This document shows positions 41,629-53,046 of a DNA stretch of 64,000 bases, one piece after another. The stretch comes from Methylocystis sp. (GTDB lineage Bacteria > Pseudomonadota > Alphaproteobacteria > Rhizobiales > Beijerinckiaceae). Under the pieces are notes generated by a model. It worked only from the letters and a program-made list of their open reading frames with translations, was not told the DNA's origin and did no database searches. How positions within the stretch are numbered: the first letter of the stretch is position 1; every line of letters starts with the position of its first letter. The DNA is taken from assembly GCA_020252485.1 (NCBI GenBank), contig JADCCX010000002.1, forward strand, positions 293,407 through 357,406, in the 5' to 3' direction. Made by a program: the position numbers and the translations under genes.

Positions 41629-41671
41629 GAGAATGAACGATCATTCTCAATGAGAATAACCATTCATTCTC
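41629..41671. promoter_or_regulatory. Tandem TetR operators upstream of the efflux operon
   Basis: GAGAATGA-ACGA-TCATTCTC (41629-41648, perfect) and GAGAATAACCATTCATTCTC (41652-41671, outer six bases perfect) are two 20-bp palindromes with centres 23 bases apart. They cover the region where the promoter of the tetR-adaptor-pump operon must lie. Confidence 0.82.
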
Positions 41672-41719
41672 CGCTTGTAAAGTCCTATGGCCTGACCGGA
41701 CCAGTCAAGTCCGTTGAAA

Positions 41720-42286
41720 TCAGCCTGAGGCCGCAACCTTGATCAGCCGCGCGACGAGCGCATCGAGGAATCCGCTCGTCCGTTCGTCCTTCAGTGAGCC
41801 ATCCTCGTTCCAGGCCGCATCGCCGCCGCCGACCGCCACCATCTCCGGAATGACCAGCGCGCCGAGCCCGAGCTCCAGCACAATGCGCAGCTGCGTCATG
41901 CCGCGATAGCCGCCCATAGCCCCCGCGGATGCGCCGCCGACAGCGACCACCTTGCCTGCCAATCCGGTTGCAGGCGCGCCAGGCTTGGCGACGGAGGCCC
42001 AGTCGAGGGCATTCTTCAGCGCCGGGGCATAGCCCGCGTTGTATTCCGGCGACGCGATGAAGAGGCCGTCATGCGCGTCGATCAGCTCGCGCAGCTTCAT
42101 CGCTTCCGGCGGGTGATTGCCGAAACCGGTGGCATCAACCAGCGGCAGCGGAAAATCGGCGAGGGAGATTTGCGTGACGCTGGCGCCTGCGGCCTTGAGC
42201 TTGCTGGCGGCGAGCGTGGCGAGACGGGTGTTCAGCGAGCCGGAACGCGACGAGCCGGACATGATGAGGATTTTGGGGGACGACAT
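41720..42286 (-). CDS. NADPH-dependent FMN reductase
   Basis: A 188-residue flavodoxin-fold reductase: 'MSGSSRSGSLNTRLA' is the FMN-phosphate loop, 'FIASPEYNAGYAPALKNALDWAS' is the highly conserved flavin-binding segment of the NADPH-dependent FMN/azo/chromate reductase family, and 'GGASAGAMGGYRG' follows. It probably reduces quinones or metals using NADPH. It stands alone, downstream of smc on the same strand, with about 115 bases between. Confidence 0.92.
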   Translation of the reverse strand: MSSPKILIMSGSSRSGSLNTRLATLAASKLKAAGASVTQISLADFPLPLVDATGFGNHPPEAMKLRELIDAHDGLFIASPEYNAGYAPALKNALDWASVAKPGAPATGLAGKVVAVGGASAGAMGGYRGMTQLRIVLELGLGALVIPEMVAVGGGDAAWNEDGSLKDERTSGFLDALVARLIKVAASG

Positions 42287-42401
42287 GGGTGACCTGCCTG
42301 TTCAAAACGGAGGACCTTAAATGGAGAGGTCGAGCGGAAAAGTCATGCCGCATTTTTGCAAACTCAAATTGTCTTTTGTCGCAGTCCGTTTGCGTAAATC
42401 T

Positions 42402-45400
42402 TCAAGCAACCAACTTCTCAGCCGACACCAGATCGACCGATACCAGCTGGCTGACCCCGCGTTCCGCCATGGTCACGCCGAACAAGCGATCCATGCGCGC
42501 CATGGTGATCGGGTTGTGGGTGATGATGATGAAGCGGGTCTCTGTCGTTGCCGCCATTTCGTCGAGCAAGGCGCACAAACGCTCGACGTTATGGTCGTCG
42601 AGAGGCGCGTCGATCTCGTCGAGCACGCAGATCGGCGACGGGTTGGTGAGAAACACGGCAAAGATCAGCGCGGTCGCCGTCAGGGCCTGCTCGCCGCCTG
42701 AGAGCAATGTGAGCACCTGGGGCTTCTTGCCCGGCGGCTTGGCGAGAATCTCGAGGCCGGCCTCCAGCGGGTCGTCGCTTTCGATCAGCTGCAATTCGGC
42801 ATCGCCGCCGCCAAAGAGCGTGCTGAACAGCCGCTTGAAATGCCCGTTCACGACCTCGAAGGAGGCGAGCAATCTTTCGCGGCCCTCGGCGTTCAGCGAT
42901 TGAATGCCCCGTCTGAGCTTGCGGATGGCCGCGTCGAGGTCTTCCCGTTCGGCCAAAAGGCCGGCGCGGCGCTGTTCGGTTTCCAGAAGCTCCTCGTCGG
43001 CGCGCAGGTTGACGGCGCCAAGCCGCTCGCGCTCGCGGCGGAAATTCTGCAAGCGCTCCTCGGTCTGCCGCAGCGGCGGCAGATCCTGTCCGGGCGCCAG
43101 CCCCGCCATTTCGGGGAGGGCCGACGGCGCGACCTCAAGCGTCTCGGCGACGCTTCGCTCGACCTCGCCGACGCGAAGCCGGCCCGCGTCTGCCATGGCC
43201 TCGGAACGCGCCCGCGCTTCGCGGGCGGCGGCGAGGTCCTGCAGGAGCGTCCGCGCGGCGCGGTCCGCCTCGGCGAGCCTGGTTTCGGCCTCGGCGCGGC
43301 TGTCGGCTGCCGCCTTGCGGGCGATCTCCGCCTGATCGATTTCGTGCATGACGGCGCGGCGGCGGATGACGAAATCGTCCGGCGCGGCCGCAAGCGCCGT
43401 CTGCTCGACCGCGATGCCGGCGATGCGGCCGGCCAGCTCCTCCGCCTGCTGCAGGGCGCGCTCCTTGCGCTCGCCCCAGGCCTTCAGCTCCGCCTGGACG
43501 CTCTGGCGCCGCGCGGCGCGGCGCTCGACATCACGATCGATACTCTGCAAGGCCGCGCGCGCCTCGGCCGCCTGGCTGCGCCTCTCCGCGACGATCAGCC
43601 GGCGCTCGTTGACGATGGCGGCAGGTTCGGCATCCGACCGGGAGTTCGCCAGCGCAGCCTCGGCAGCCTGCCGGGCCATCTGCGCCTCATCGCGGTTGGC
43701 GGCCAGCCTGACGCGGCCGTCGGTCAATCCCTGCAGGCGTGCGGCGCGCTCGGCATCCTTGCGCTCAGCCGCCGCGAGCAGGTCCCGCGCCTGGTCTGCG
43801 GCAAACCGCGCCTCCTTGACCGAAAGCCTCTGCCGCTGCTGATCGGCTTCTTCCTGCCGCATGATTGCGGCGACCGCCTCCGCCTCCGCCTTCAATCCGG
43901 CGAGCTTCGCCTGCGCATCGCCTGCCGCTCTCTGAAGTTCGCCGAGCCGGTTCTTCTCGGCCAGACGACGGGCCGCGGCCGAGGGTGCTTCGGCCGCAGA
44001 GGTGTAGCCATCCCATCGCCAAAGGTCGCCTTCGCGGGAGACCAACCGCTGGCCGGGCTTCAGGAGCCGGCGCAGGGCTGCGCCTTCCGCCCTGGGCACG
44101 ATGCCGATCTGGGCAAGGCGCAGCGCCAGCGCGGGCGGAGCCTTGACGCGGGCGGAGAGCGGCTCCGCCTGCGGAGGCAGCTGCGGCTCGCCGATGGCGC
44201 CGCCGAGCAGCGCCCAATGGGCAGGCGCCGTCACATTGGATGAGGCGTCGAGATCGTCGCCGAAGGCGGCGCCCAGAGCCACCTCATAGCCCCTCTCGAC
44301 GCTGATCTCATCGAGAACCGCTGGCCAGAGATCGCCGCCTGCGCCTTCGAGGATCTTGCGGAGGGTGCGGATTTCCGTCTCCAGCCGTTGACTGTCGCGT
44401 TCCGCCTGAAGCAACGGGCCGCGAGCCCTGGCTTCCTGTTCGCGGGTCGCGGCAAGAAGCGCTTCCGCGGCCTGTGCGGCCTGCTCGGCTGAGGCCAGCG
44501 CCGCCGAGGTTTCCGCATGGCGCTGGCGAAGCGCCACAAGATCGATGTTGCCCGCCACCTGGCCGATCGCCTCGATCTCCCGATCCGCCTGCGCGAGCTG
44601 GCTTTCGGCGCGCGCCAGGCGCTCGCCCGCCTCGCGCAAGGCGCGTTCGGAAGCGGCGCGGCGTGCTGTCAGGTCGGCGAGCAGGCTTTGCGAATCCGCG
44701 AGTTCGGCCTCCGCTTTGGCGAGGTCGGCCTCGACATGGGCGAGATGGGCGGCGGCGGCCGGCCGTCCGCCGGCATCGGCCGAGTCTTCCCGGGCGAGCC
44801 GTTCATCCTCTTCGCCAAGGGCGGCGAGCGACCGTTCGGCATCGTCGATGGTCTGGCGGCCGCGCTCGCGGTCGCGGTCCAGTTCCTGCAGCCGCTCGGC
44901 GAGCTCATGCGCCCTCGTCCTGGCGCGCCGCTCCTCGGCGTCGATCTGCTCGCGGGCAAGCTGCAGCCTTTGCAAAGCTGCGGCGCGGCGCGCTTCCTCT
45001 TCCCTGAGCGGCTGGATGCCATGCTCCGCGACGCCGTAAGCCCGGGCCGCTTCGCCCTGCAGCCGCGTACGCTCGGCGACGGCGCGGGTGTCGATCTCGA
45101 ACTGGCGCTCCGCCGCCTGCAGTTGGCTGCGGGCATCGAGCACCGCGAGATGCAAGAGCAGCGCTTCGGCCTTGCGGATATGGCCGGCGATCTCGCGGTA
45201 GCGGATCGCCTGTTTCGCCTGACGGCTGAGGCTGTCCGCCTGCGCCTCAAGCTGTTTCAGCACATCCTCGACACGGATGAGATTGTCTTCCGTCGCCTTG
45301 AGCCTGAGCTCCGCCTCGTGCCGGCGCGAGTAAAGCCCGGCGATGCCTGCCGCGTCTTCCAGAATCCGCCGGCGGGCCTGCGGCTTGGCGGCGATAACTT

Positions 45401-45851
45401 CGCCGATCTGGCCCTGCTTGACCATGGCCGGCGAGCGGGCGCCGGTCGCCGCATCCGCGAACAGGAGCTGCACGTCGCGGGCGCGCGCCTCGCGCGCATT
45501 GATGCGGTAGGTCGAGCCGTCCTCGCGCTCGATCCGGCGGGAGATCTCCAGCTTGTCCGCATCATTGAAAATGGCCGGCGCCGTGCGGCTGCCATTGTCG
45601 ATCACCAGCGAAACCTCGGCCACGTTGCGCGCGGGCCGGCCGCCGGAGCCGTTGAAGATGACATCCTCCATGGCCGAGGCGCGCATCGACTTGAACGAGG
45701 TTTCACCCATCACCCAGCGCATGGCTTCAACGAGATTCGATTTCCCGCAGCCGTTCGGTCCGACGATGCCCGTGAGGCCGGGTTCGATCGCGAACTCGGT
45801 CGGATCGACGAATGTCTTGAAACCCGTGATGCGAAGTTTCTCGAACTTCAT
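42402..45851 (-). CDS. smc: Chromosome segregation protein SMC
   Basis: An 1149-residue SMC ATPase. Walker A 'GPNGCGKSNLVEA' is at 31-43; two long Ala/Glu/Arg-rich coiled coils (about 165-490 and 660-985) flank a compact hinge (about 495-650, 'LWPAVLDEISVERGYEVALGAA'); the C-terminal head has signature 'LLSGGEQALTATALIFA' (from about 1049) and Walker B 'ICVLDEIDAPLDDHNV'. It works with ScpA/ScpB to compact and segregate the chromosome. Full length. It follows the DsbA-like gene by 48 bases, an order common in alphaproteobacteria. Confidence 0.97.
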   Translation of the reverse strand: MKFEKLRITGFKTFVDPTEFAIEPGLTGIVGPNGCGKSNLVEAMRWVMGETSFKSMRASAMEDVIFNGSGGRPARNVAEVSLVIDNGSRTAPAIFNDADKLEISRRIEREDGSTYRINAREARARDVQLLFADAATGARSPAMVKQGQIGEVIAAKPQARRRILEDAAGIAGLYSRRHEAELRLKATEDNLIRVEDVLKQLEAQADSLSRQAKQAIRYREIAGHIRKAEALLLHLAVLDARSQLQAAERQFEIDTRAVAERTRLQGEAARAYGVAEHGIQPLREEEARRAAALQRLQLAREQIDAEERRARTRAHELAERLQELDRDRERGRQTIDDAERSLAALGEEDERLAREDSADAGGRPAAAAHLAHVEADLAKAEAELADSQSLLADLTARRAASERALREAGERLARAESQLAQADREIEAIGQVAGNIDLVALRQRHAETSAALASAEQAAQAAEALLAATREQEARARGPLLQAERDSQRLETEIRTLRKILEGAGGDLWPAVLDEISVERGYEVALGAAFGDDLDASSNVTAPAHWALLGGAIGEPQLPPQAEPLSARVKAPPALALRLAQIGIVPRAEGAALRRLLKPGQRLVSREGDLWRWDGYTSAAEAPSAAARRLAEKNRLGELQRAAGDAQAKLAGLKAEAEAVAAIMRQEEADQQRQRLSVKEARFAADQARDLLAAAERKDAERAARLQGLTDGRVRLAANRDEAQMARQAAEAALANSRSDAEPAAIVNERRLIVAERRSQAAEARAALQSIDRDVERRAARRQSVQAELKAWGERKERALQQAEELAGRIAGIAVEQTALAAAPDDFVIRRRAVMHEIDQAEIARKAAADSRAEAETRLAEADRAARTLLQDLAAAREARARSEAMADAGRLRVGEVERSVAETLEVAPSALPEMAGLAPGQDLPPLRQTEERLQNFRRERERLGAVNLRADEELLETEQRRAGLLAEREDLDAAIRKLRRGIQSLNAEGRERLLASFEVVNGHFKRLFSTLFGGGDAELQLIESDDPLEAGLEILAKPPGKKPQVLTLLSGGEQALTATALIFAVFLTNPSPICVLDEIDAPLDDHNVERLCALLDEMAATTETRFIIITHNPITMARMDRLFGVTMAERGVSQLVSVDLVSAEKLVA

Positions 45852-45899
45852 CTGGCTTTACCGGAACCTCAGCTTGGGAGGCCCCGACGACCGGGAACC

Positions 45900-46544
45900 T
45901 CAGACTTTAAGCAGCGGCTCGAGGATGCGCTCGAGCTCCTGCGGCGACAACGATCCTTTGTAGCGGCGCCCGTTGATGAAAAAGGTCGGCGTCGAATCGA
46001 CGTTGAACTTCTCGGTACCGCGCTGGCGCACGGCATTCACGCCGTCATAGATCGATTGGTTTTTCAAGCAGGCCTGGAACGATTCCTGTGTGAAACCGGC
46101 CTGCCGGGAGAGCGCCAGCAAGGCATCCACCGGCTTGTCGGTCTGCATCAGGGAGCGCTGTTGCGCGAAGATCAGATCGACCATCGGGTAGTATTTTCCT
46201 TCGCCTGCGCAATGGGCGAGCATGAAGCCCGCCGCCGCCAGGGGGTCGAGCGGAAAGTCGCGCAGCACATACTTCACCTTGCCGGTGTCGATGTACTTCT
46301 CCTTGAGGAACTTGAAGCCATCCGCGTGGAAGGCCGCGCAATGCGGGCAGGTCAGTGATGCATATTCGTAGATGGTCACGGGCGCCGTGGCGCTGCCGAG
46401 GATCTTGTCGCCAAGGGGCCCGGCCGCCGCCAAATCTTCAACGCTGACGGTTTCCGCCGCCTGCTGGGCGTTTGCGGTCAGCAGGCTGGATGAGGCGAGC
46501 GCTGCGGCGGCTCCCAGCAGCGTGCGGCGGTCAAGTTTCAGCAT
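45900..46544 (-). CDS. DsbA-family thiol:disulfide interchange protein
   Basis: A 214-residue exported thioredoxin-fold protein. The N-terminus 'MLKLDRRTLLGAAAALASSSLL' is a signal peptide (twin Arg at 6-7, Tat-like), cleaved near 'ANAQQA'. The active site is Cys66-Pro-His-Cys69 ('LTCPHCAAFH'), the CPHC of DsbA-type oxidases. A helical insert and 'VDSTPTFFINGRRYKGSLS' (the cis-Pro loop) complete the fold. It likely forms disulfide bonds in periplasmic proteins. It precedes smc on the same strand. Confidence 0.93.
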   Translation of the reverse strand: MLKLDRRTLLGAAAALASSSLLTANAQQAAETVSVEDLAAAGPLGDKILGSATAPVTIYEYASLTCPHCAAFHADGFKFLKEKYIDTGKVKYVLRDFPLDPLAAAGFMLAHCAGEGKYYPMVDLIFAQQRSLMQTDKPVDALLALSRQAGFTQESFQACLKNQSIYDGVNAVRQRGTEKFNVDSTPTFFINGRRYKGSLSPQELERILEPLLKV

Positions 46545-46785
46545 CGGATCAGTCCTGTGAATGCGGCGAACGGCCAGACAGCTCTTATGCCACGCGTTCG
46601 CGTTGGTGAAAATGAGGCAATGCCTTCAGGTCCGGGCGCGGGCCGGACACATTGGCGTGAGCGTTCAACCCTTTTTCAGCCCATGCGGGCTGGGACGAAA
46701 GGTGTTTTGCCCCGGAAGGCCTTGCCTTCCGCGGCCGGCTGGCTACGGGACACACCATTCCAAAATGTCCACCGAAGGAAACGCC

Positions 46786-47214
46786 ATGCTGAAGCTGAAG
46801 GCTGCGCAGAAGATCATCAAGACCGCGCTTGATCTGGCCCGCGAGATGGGGATGAAGCCGCTTGCCGTGGCTGTGGTCGACGGCCGCGGCGCTCTGGTGG
46901 CATTCGCCGCCGAGGATGGCTCGAGTCTCAGGCGCGAGAATATTGCGCGCGGCAAGGCGGATGGCGCCGTCGCTCTCGGCGTCTCCTCCCGCCAGATCGC
47001 CAGGATGGCGGCCGATCGCCCGCATTTCGTGGCTGCCGTCAGCCATGCCATCGGCGGCTCGATGATTCCCGTTCCTGGCGGTGTGCTGATCCGGGACGCC
47101 AAGGGCATGGTGGCCGGCGCTGTGGGCGTCTCGGGCGACACGTCGGATAACGACGAACTGGCCGCCGTGGCCGGCATCGAGGCGGCCGGCTTCCGGGCCG
47201 ACACCGGCGCCTGA
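46786..47214 (+). CDS. GlcG/HbpS-family protein
   Basis: A 142-residue protein from ATG 46786 with AAGGAA six bases upstream; the longer upstream frame is antisense-like and unsupported. 'AAQKIIKTALDLAREMGMKPLAVAVVDGRGALVAF' and 'VPGGVLIRD...VAGAVGVSGDTSDNDELAAVAGIEAAGF' are the conserved halves of the GlcG/HbpS (DUF336) domain, which in characterised members binds haem or cobalamin-like ligands or accompanies glycolate oxidase. No neighbour tells which applies here. A strong terminator follows. Confidence 0.88.
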   Translation: MLKLKAAQKIIKTALDLAREMGMKPLAVAVVDGRGALVAFAAEDGSSLRRENIARGKADGAVALGVSSRQIARMAADRPHFVAAVSHAIGGSMIPVPGGVLIRDAKGMVAGAVGVSGDTSDNDELAAVAGIEAAGFRADTGA

Positions 47215-47240
47215 GACGGGCCGGCTTCGTTCATTCAGCA

Positions 47241-47266
47241 AAAACCCGGCCGATAGGCCGGGTTTT
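47241..47266. terminator. Bidirectional terminator between glcG-like and carD genes
   Basis: AAAACCCGGCC (47241-47251) and GGCCGGGTTTT (47256-47266) form a perfect 11-bp stem with loop GATA, with A-run on one side and T-run on the other. It serves two convergent genes. Confidence 0.9.
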
Positions 47267-47293
47267 CCTGGGTTCCGGTCAGGCGGGGGAGGC

Positions 47294-47878
47294 TCAGGCC
47301 GCTTCCGCCTCGTCAGCCTCTTCGTCCTCGCCCGCCGTTTCCGCCGCCGCCTTGGCGCGGCGGGGGTTCTTGGCAAGGCTGGTCTCGATCTTCTTGAGCG
47401 CTTCCGTGTCGGTGATCTCGTCCACTGCTGCGATCTCGCTCATCAGGCGCTCGAGCGCAGCCTCGTAAAGCTGCCGCTCGGAATAGGATTGCTCGGGCTG
47501 CGCCTCGGAGCGGTAGAGATCGCGTACGACCTCCGATACCGCGATGATATCGCCCGAATTGATCTTCGCCTCATATTCCTGGGCGCGGCGGCTCCACATC
47601 GTCCGCTTGACGCGGGCGCGGCCCATCAGCACGTCCAGCGCCTGCTGGATCGTGCCGGCGTCCGACAGCTTGCGCATGCCGACCTGGGCGATCTTGGCGG
47701 TGGGCACCCGCAGCGTCATCTTCTCCTTCAGGAACGAGACGACGAAAAGCTCAAGTTTGAACCCTGCGATTTCCTGTTCTTCGATGGAGATGATCTTGCC
47801 GAGGCCGTGAGCCGGATAAATGATGAATTCGCCGGTCTTGAAACCAAGACGCTGCTGACCCGCTTTTTTGGCGCTCAT
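47294..47878 (-). CDS. carD: CarD/CdnL-family RNA polymerase-binding regulator
   Basis: A 194-residue protein from ATG 47876-47878 ('MSAKKAGQQRLGFKTGEFIIYPAHGLGKI'). The N-terminal 70 residues are the Tudor-like RNAP-interaction domain shared with the transcription-repair factor Mfd; the helical C-terminal part ('SDAGTIQQALDVLMGRARVKRTMWSRRAQEYEAKI') binds promoter DNA beside the -10. An acidic, Lys/Ala-rich tail follows. CarD stabilises open complexes, notably at rRNA and growth-linked promoters. The longer frame to 47998 crosses the promoter region and has no start signal. Confidence 0.93.
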   Translation of the reverse strand: MSAKKAGQQRLGFKTGEFIIYPAHGLGKIISIEEQEIAGFKLELFVVSFLKEKMTLRVPTAKIAQVGMRKLSDAGTIQQALDVLMGRARVKRTMWSRRAQEYEAKINSGDIIAVSEVVRDLYRSEAQPEQSYSERQLYEAALERLMSEIAAVDEITDTEALKKIETSLAKNPRRAKAAAETAGEDEEADEAEAA

Positions 47879-48324
47879 TCTTGTCCTCGCGATTGCATCG
47901 CACATTGTGCCGGGAACCGGCAGAACATACAGGAAAAAGGCGGAGAGATGGTTCCTCCGCGACGGCACCGCCACCGCGCCGCCCCGATTGCAGGGCAACG
48001 CCGCATGACGATCTAACCGCGATTCGAGACATTCAGCGTCAAAAAAGACCCTCTGCAGAAAGGCTGCATGGAGCGGGTCTGTCGTAACGGGATTGCGGCG
48101 ACGGTGTCGCCAACTGGGCTGATTGCGCTTCGAACCTCGTTTATGAAGATATGGTTACCACGAATTTCGCCCAAAATCAAAGGCTTCGTCCAAATTGCCG
48201 CCGACAAGGGTTAACAGACGAAAACCGTTAAAAGGCCGAAAAAGGCGCGTCTCAAGCGTAGAACCGCAAGAACAAGAGCCGGACTGCAGGTCCGGCCCCG
48301 TATTTTTGGGGTTTCTTCGAAGGA
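47879..48324. other. 446-bp intergenic region between carD and acnA
   Basis: No supported gene lies here. It should contain the carD promoter (leftward) and the acnA terminator. A hairpin GCCGGAC-TGCAG-GTCCGGC (48278-48296) is followed on the minus strand by TCTTGTTCTT and is a likely acnA terminator. 'aaccgttaaaaggccgaaaaaggc' near 48224-48246 is A-rich. A small RNA cannot be excluded but nothing specific supports one. Confidence 0.5.
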
Positions 48325-51039
<2,715 letters not shown>

Positions 51040-51264
51040 CGGTCAATCCTGAAAAAGGCTGTCCACTTGGGGCTGGCGACGACCATGCGGGAGTGGGACC
51101 CGCATCATCGAAGGGCCAAAGCGCAGGATTTGCGCGCGCCGCTCGGGAGTGCCCGATGCCCGCGCGGGAAATGCGCGCGACGCAGCCAATGGGCTCTATA
51201 GAACATTTTTAAAAAGGCGGGTAGGGGGAACTCCTCGTCATCGTTTCGAAATCCGTTGCCATCC

Positions 51265-51897
51265 ATGCTCCGCCTCCACGTTCGCGATCTAGGCTGCAGC
51301 CGCGGCGAACGACGGCTTTTCGCTGGTCTGAATTTCGATGCCGCGCGCGGCGAAGCAATCATGATCACTGGCCCGAACGGCAGCGGCAAAACCACGCTCT
51401 TGCGCATCATCGCGGGCTTCGCGCCGCCGGAGACGGGCGCGATCGCACTGGACGGCCTGGAGGATGATCTGACGCCGTCCCAGGCGCTCCATTTCGTCGG
51501 CCATCGCGACGGCTTGAAGGCGGCGCTGACGGTGCGGGAAAATCTCGCGCTCGCGCCTTCGCTGCTGGGTCAGCAAGGCATCCCTGTCACCGATGCCGCA
51601 GAGCGCCTTGATTTGACCCGGCTGCTCGATCTCCCGGTAGCAGTGCTTTCGGCCGGCCAGCGGCGGCGCGCGGCGCTTGCCCGGTTGCTGGTCGCCGCGC
51701 GTCCCCTATGGCTGCTCGATGAGCCGACAGCGGCGCTCGATGCGCGGTCGCAGGGATTGGCTGGAGCCCTCATGCGGGATCATGTCCGGGAGGGCGGCAT
51801 GGTGGTCGCCGCGACCCATCTGCCGCTCGGTGTCGAAGCCCGCGAGATCCGCCTTGCGGAAGATGGCTCCGGGCCTGGCGCGAGAGCCGGGCGGTGA
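51265..51897 (+). CDS. ccmA: Haem exporter ATP-binding protein CcmA
   Basis: A 210-residue ABC ATPase of cytochrome c maturation system I. Walker A 'GPNGSGKTTLLRIIAG', signature 'LSAGQRRRAALARLL' and Walker B 'LWLLDEPTAALD' are present, and the short length and 'GHRDGLKAALTVRENL' (Q-loop region) are typical of CcmA. It powers release of haem-loaded CcmE with CcmB and CcmC. ATG 51265 is chosen over an in-frame TTG at 51256. The next gene begins in a GTGA overlap. Confidence 0.94.
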   Translation: MLRLHVRDLGCSRGERRLFAGLNFDAARGEAIMITGPNGSGKTTLLRIIAGFAPPETGAIALDGLEDDLTPSQALHFVGHRDGLKAALTVRENLALAPSLLGQQGIPVTDAAERLDLTRLLDLPVAVLSAGQRRRAALARLLVAARPLWLLDEPTAALDARSQGLAGALMRDHVREGGMVVAATHLPLGVEAREIRLAEDGSGPGARAGR

Positions 51898-52562
51898 AGG
51901 CGTTGCTTGTCCTCATCCGGCGCGATCTCACGCTGGCCGGCCGCATCGGCGGGGGCGCCGAACTCGGCCTCGTCTTCTTCCTCACGCTGGTCGCCATTGT
52001 GCCCTTCGCCATCGGGCCGGACCAGAATCTGCTCGCCAGGCTTGCCCCGGCGGTGCTCTGGATTGCGGCGCTGCTCGCCACGCTCTTCGGGCTCGACCGG
52101 CTGTTCCAGGCCGATGAGGAGGAGGGCGTGCTGGATCAGTTCCTGCTGTCGGCTACGCCGCTGGAACTGATCGTGCTCGCCAAATGCGTCGCGCATTGGC
52201 TGACGACCGGGCTCGTGCTCAGCCTCGCCGCGCCGCTCTTCGGTCTGATGCTGAACATGCCTGTCGAAGCGATGCTGCCGCTGGCGGCGACGCTGCTTGT
52301 CGGGACGCCTGCGATCACGCTCATCGGCGCGGTGGGGGCAGCTGTCACGGTCAGCCTGCGGCGCGGCGGCCTGCTGATGGCCATCCTCGTGCTGCCGCTG
52401 GCCGTGCCGACGCTTATCTTCGGCGTGGGCGCCGCCAATGCGGCGATCGTCGGTCCGACACCGTTCGGAACGCCCTTCCTGCTGCTGCTGGCGACCACGC
52501 TGGCGGCCGCCGTCATCTGCCCTGTGGCTGCCGCCGCCGCTATTCGTCTGGTCCGAGGTTGA
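51894..52562 (+). CDS. ccmB: Haem exporter membrane protein CcmB
   Basis: A 222-residue membrane protein with six hydrophobic spans (about 22-42, 50-68, 95-120, 125-150, 160-182, 198-218) and the CcmB motifs 'LLATLFGLDRLFQADEEEGVLDQFLLSATPLELIVLAK' and 'LPLAVPTLIFGVGA'. GTG start at 51894 overlaps the ccmA stop. It forms the transporter with CcmA. The usual next gene, ccmC, is not present; a convergent Nudix gene overlaps the last 23 bases of ccmB. Confidence 0.94.
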   Translation: MKALLVLIRRDLTLAGRIGGGAELGLVFFLTLVAIVPFAIGPDQNLLARLAPAVLWIAALLATLFGLDRLFQADEEEGVLDQFLLSATPLELIVLAKCVAHWLTTGLVLSLAAPLFGLMLNMPVEAMLPLAATLLVGTPAITLIGAVGAAVTVSLRRGGLLMAILVLPLAVPTLIFGVGAANAAIVGPTPFGTPFLLLLATTLAAAVICPVAAAAAIRLVRG

Positions 52563-53046
52563 TGGGCTTCTCGGGAATGTCGCCCCGCGCCAGCCGTTCG
52601 GCCAGGGCCACAAGGCCCGGCGGTTCGATATGGTCCTTCAAGGCCCGCAATTCCGTCATAGACCACCAGCCGACTTCCTCGACGTCATCGTCCTCAGTCA
52701 TGATGAGCAGCGATATATCGACCTCGGGCGTCGGCGTGCGGACGAGATAATAGCGCTCCACCACGCAGACCTTCTTGATGAAAAATGTCACGTCCTCCTC
52801 CCGCCAGGCGACCTCGGAGCCGATCGGGGCTGTCAGGCCGGTCTCCTCCAGCAATTCGCGCGCTGCCGCCTCGCGCGCGGTCTCCCCTGGTTCGAGACCG
52901 CCGCCCGGCGTGAACCAGATGCTTTTCAGATGCTCATGGGGCGGGGCGACAGGCGGTGTCGTCCGGTAGCGGATCAGCAGGAGCCGGTTTTCGGGATCGA
53001 AGACGAAGAGCCGCGCTGTCGGCCGTTTCGGCAGCGGCTGGCTCAT
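52540..53046 (-). CDS. Nudix hydrolase
   Basis: A 168-residue protein with a full Nudix box, 'GGGLEPGETAREAAARELLEETGL' reading as G-x5-E-x7-R-E-x2-E-E-x-G (residues about 49-72). It cleaves nucleoside-diphosphate-linked compounds, releasing a phosphate moiety; the substrate is not predictable. 'RLFVFDPENRLLLIRYR' precedes the box. The start (ATG 53044-53046) overlaps the threonine-dehydratase-like stop, so the two are co-translated. Confidence 0.92.
   Translation of the reverse strand: MSQPLPKRPTARLFVFDPENRLLLIRYRTTPPVAPPHEHLKSIWFTPGGGLEPGETAREAAARELLEETGLTAPIGSEVAWREEDVTFFIKKVCVVERYYLVRTPTPEVDISLLIMTEDDDVEEVGWWSMTELRALKDHIEPPGLVALAERLARGDIPEKPINLGPDE

Noticed and set aside
42840..46358. 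Long plus-strand frames (467 and 613 codons) opposite smc and the DsbA-like gene
   Set aside because: Antisense of coiled-coil coding DNA; no motif or ribosome-binding site.
47879..47998. N-terminal extension of CarD
   Set aside because: The extra 40 residues have no start signal and cross the likely promoter; family members start near MSAKKAGQQRLGFK.
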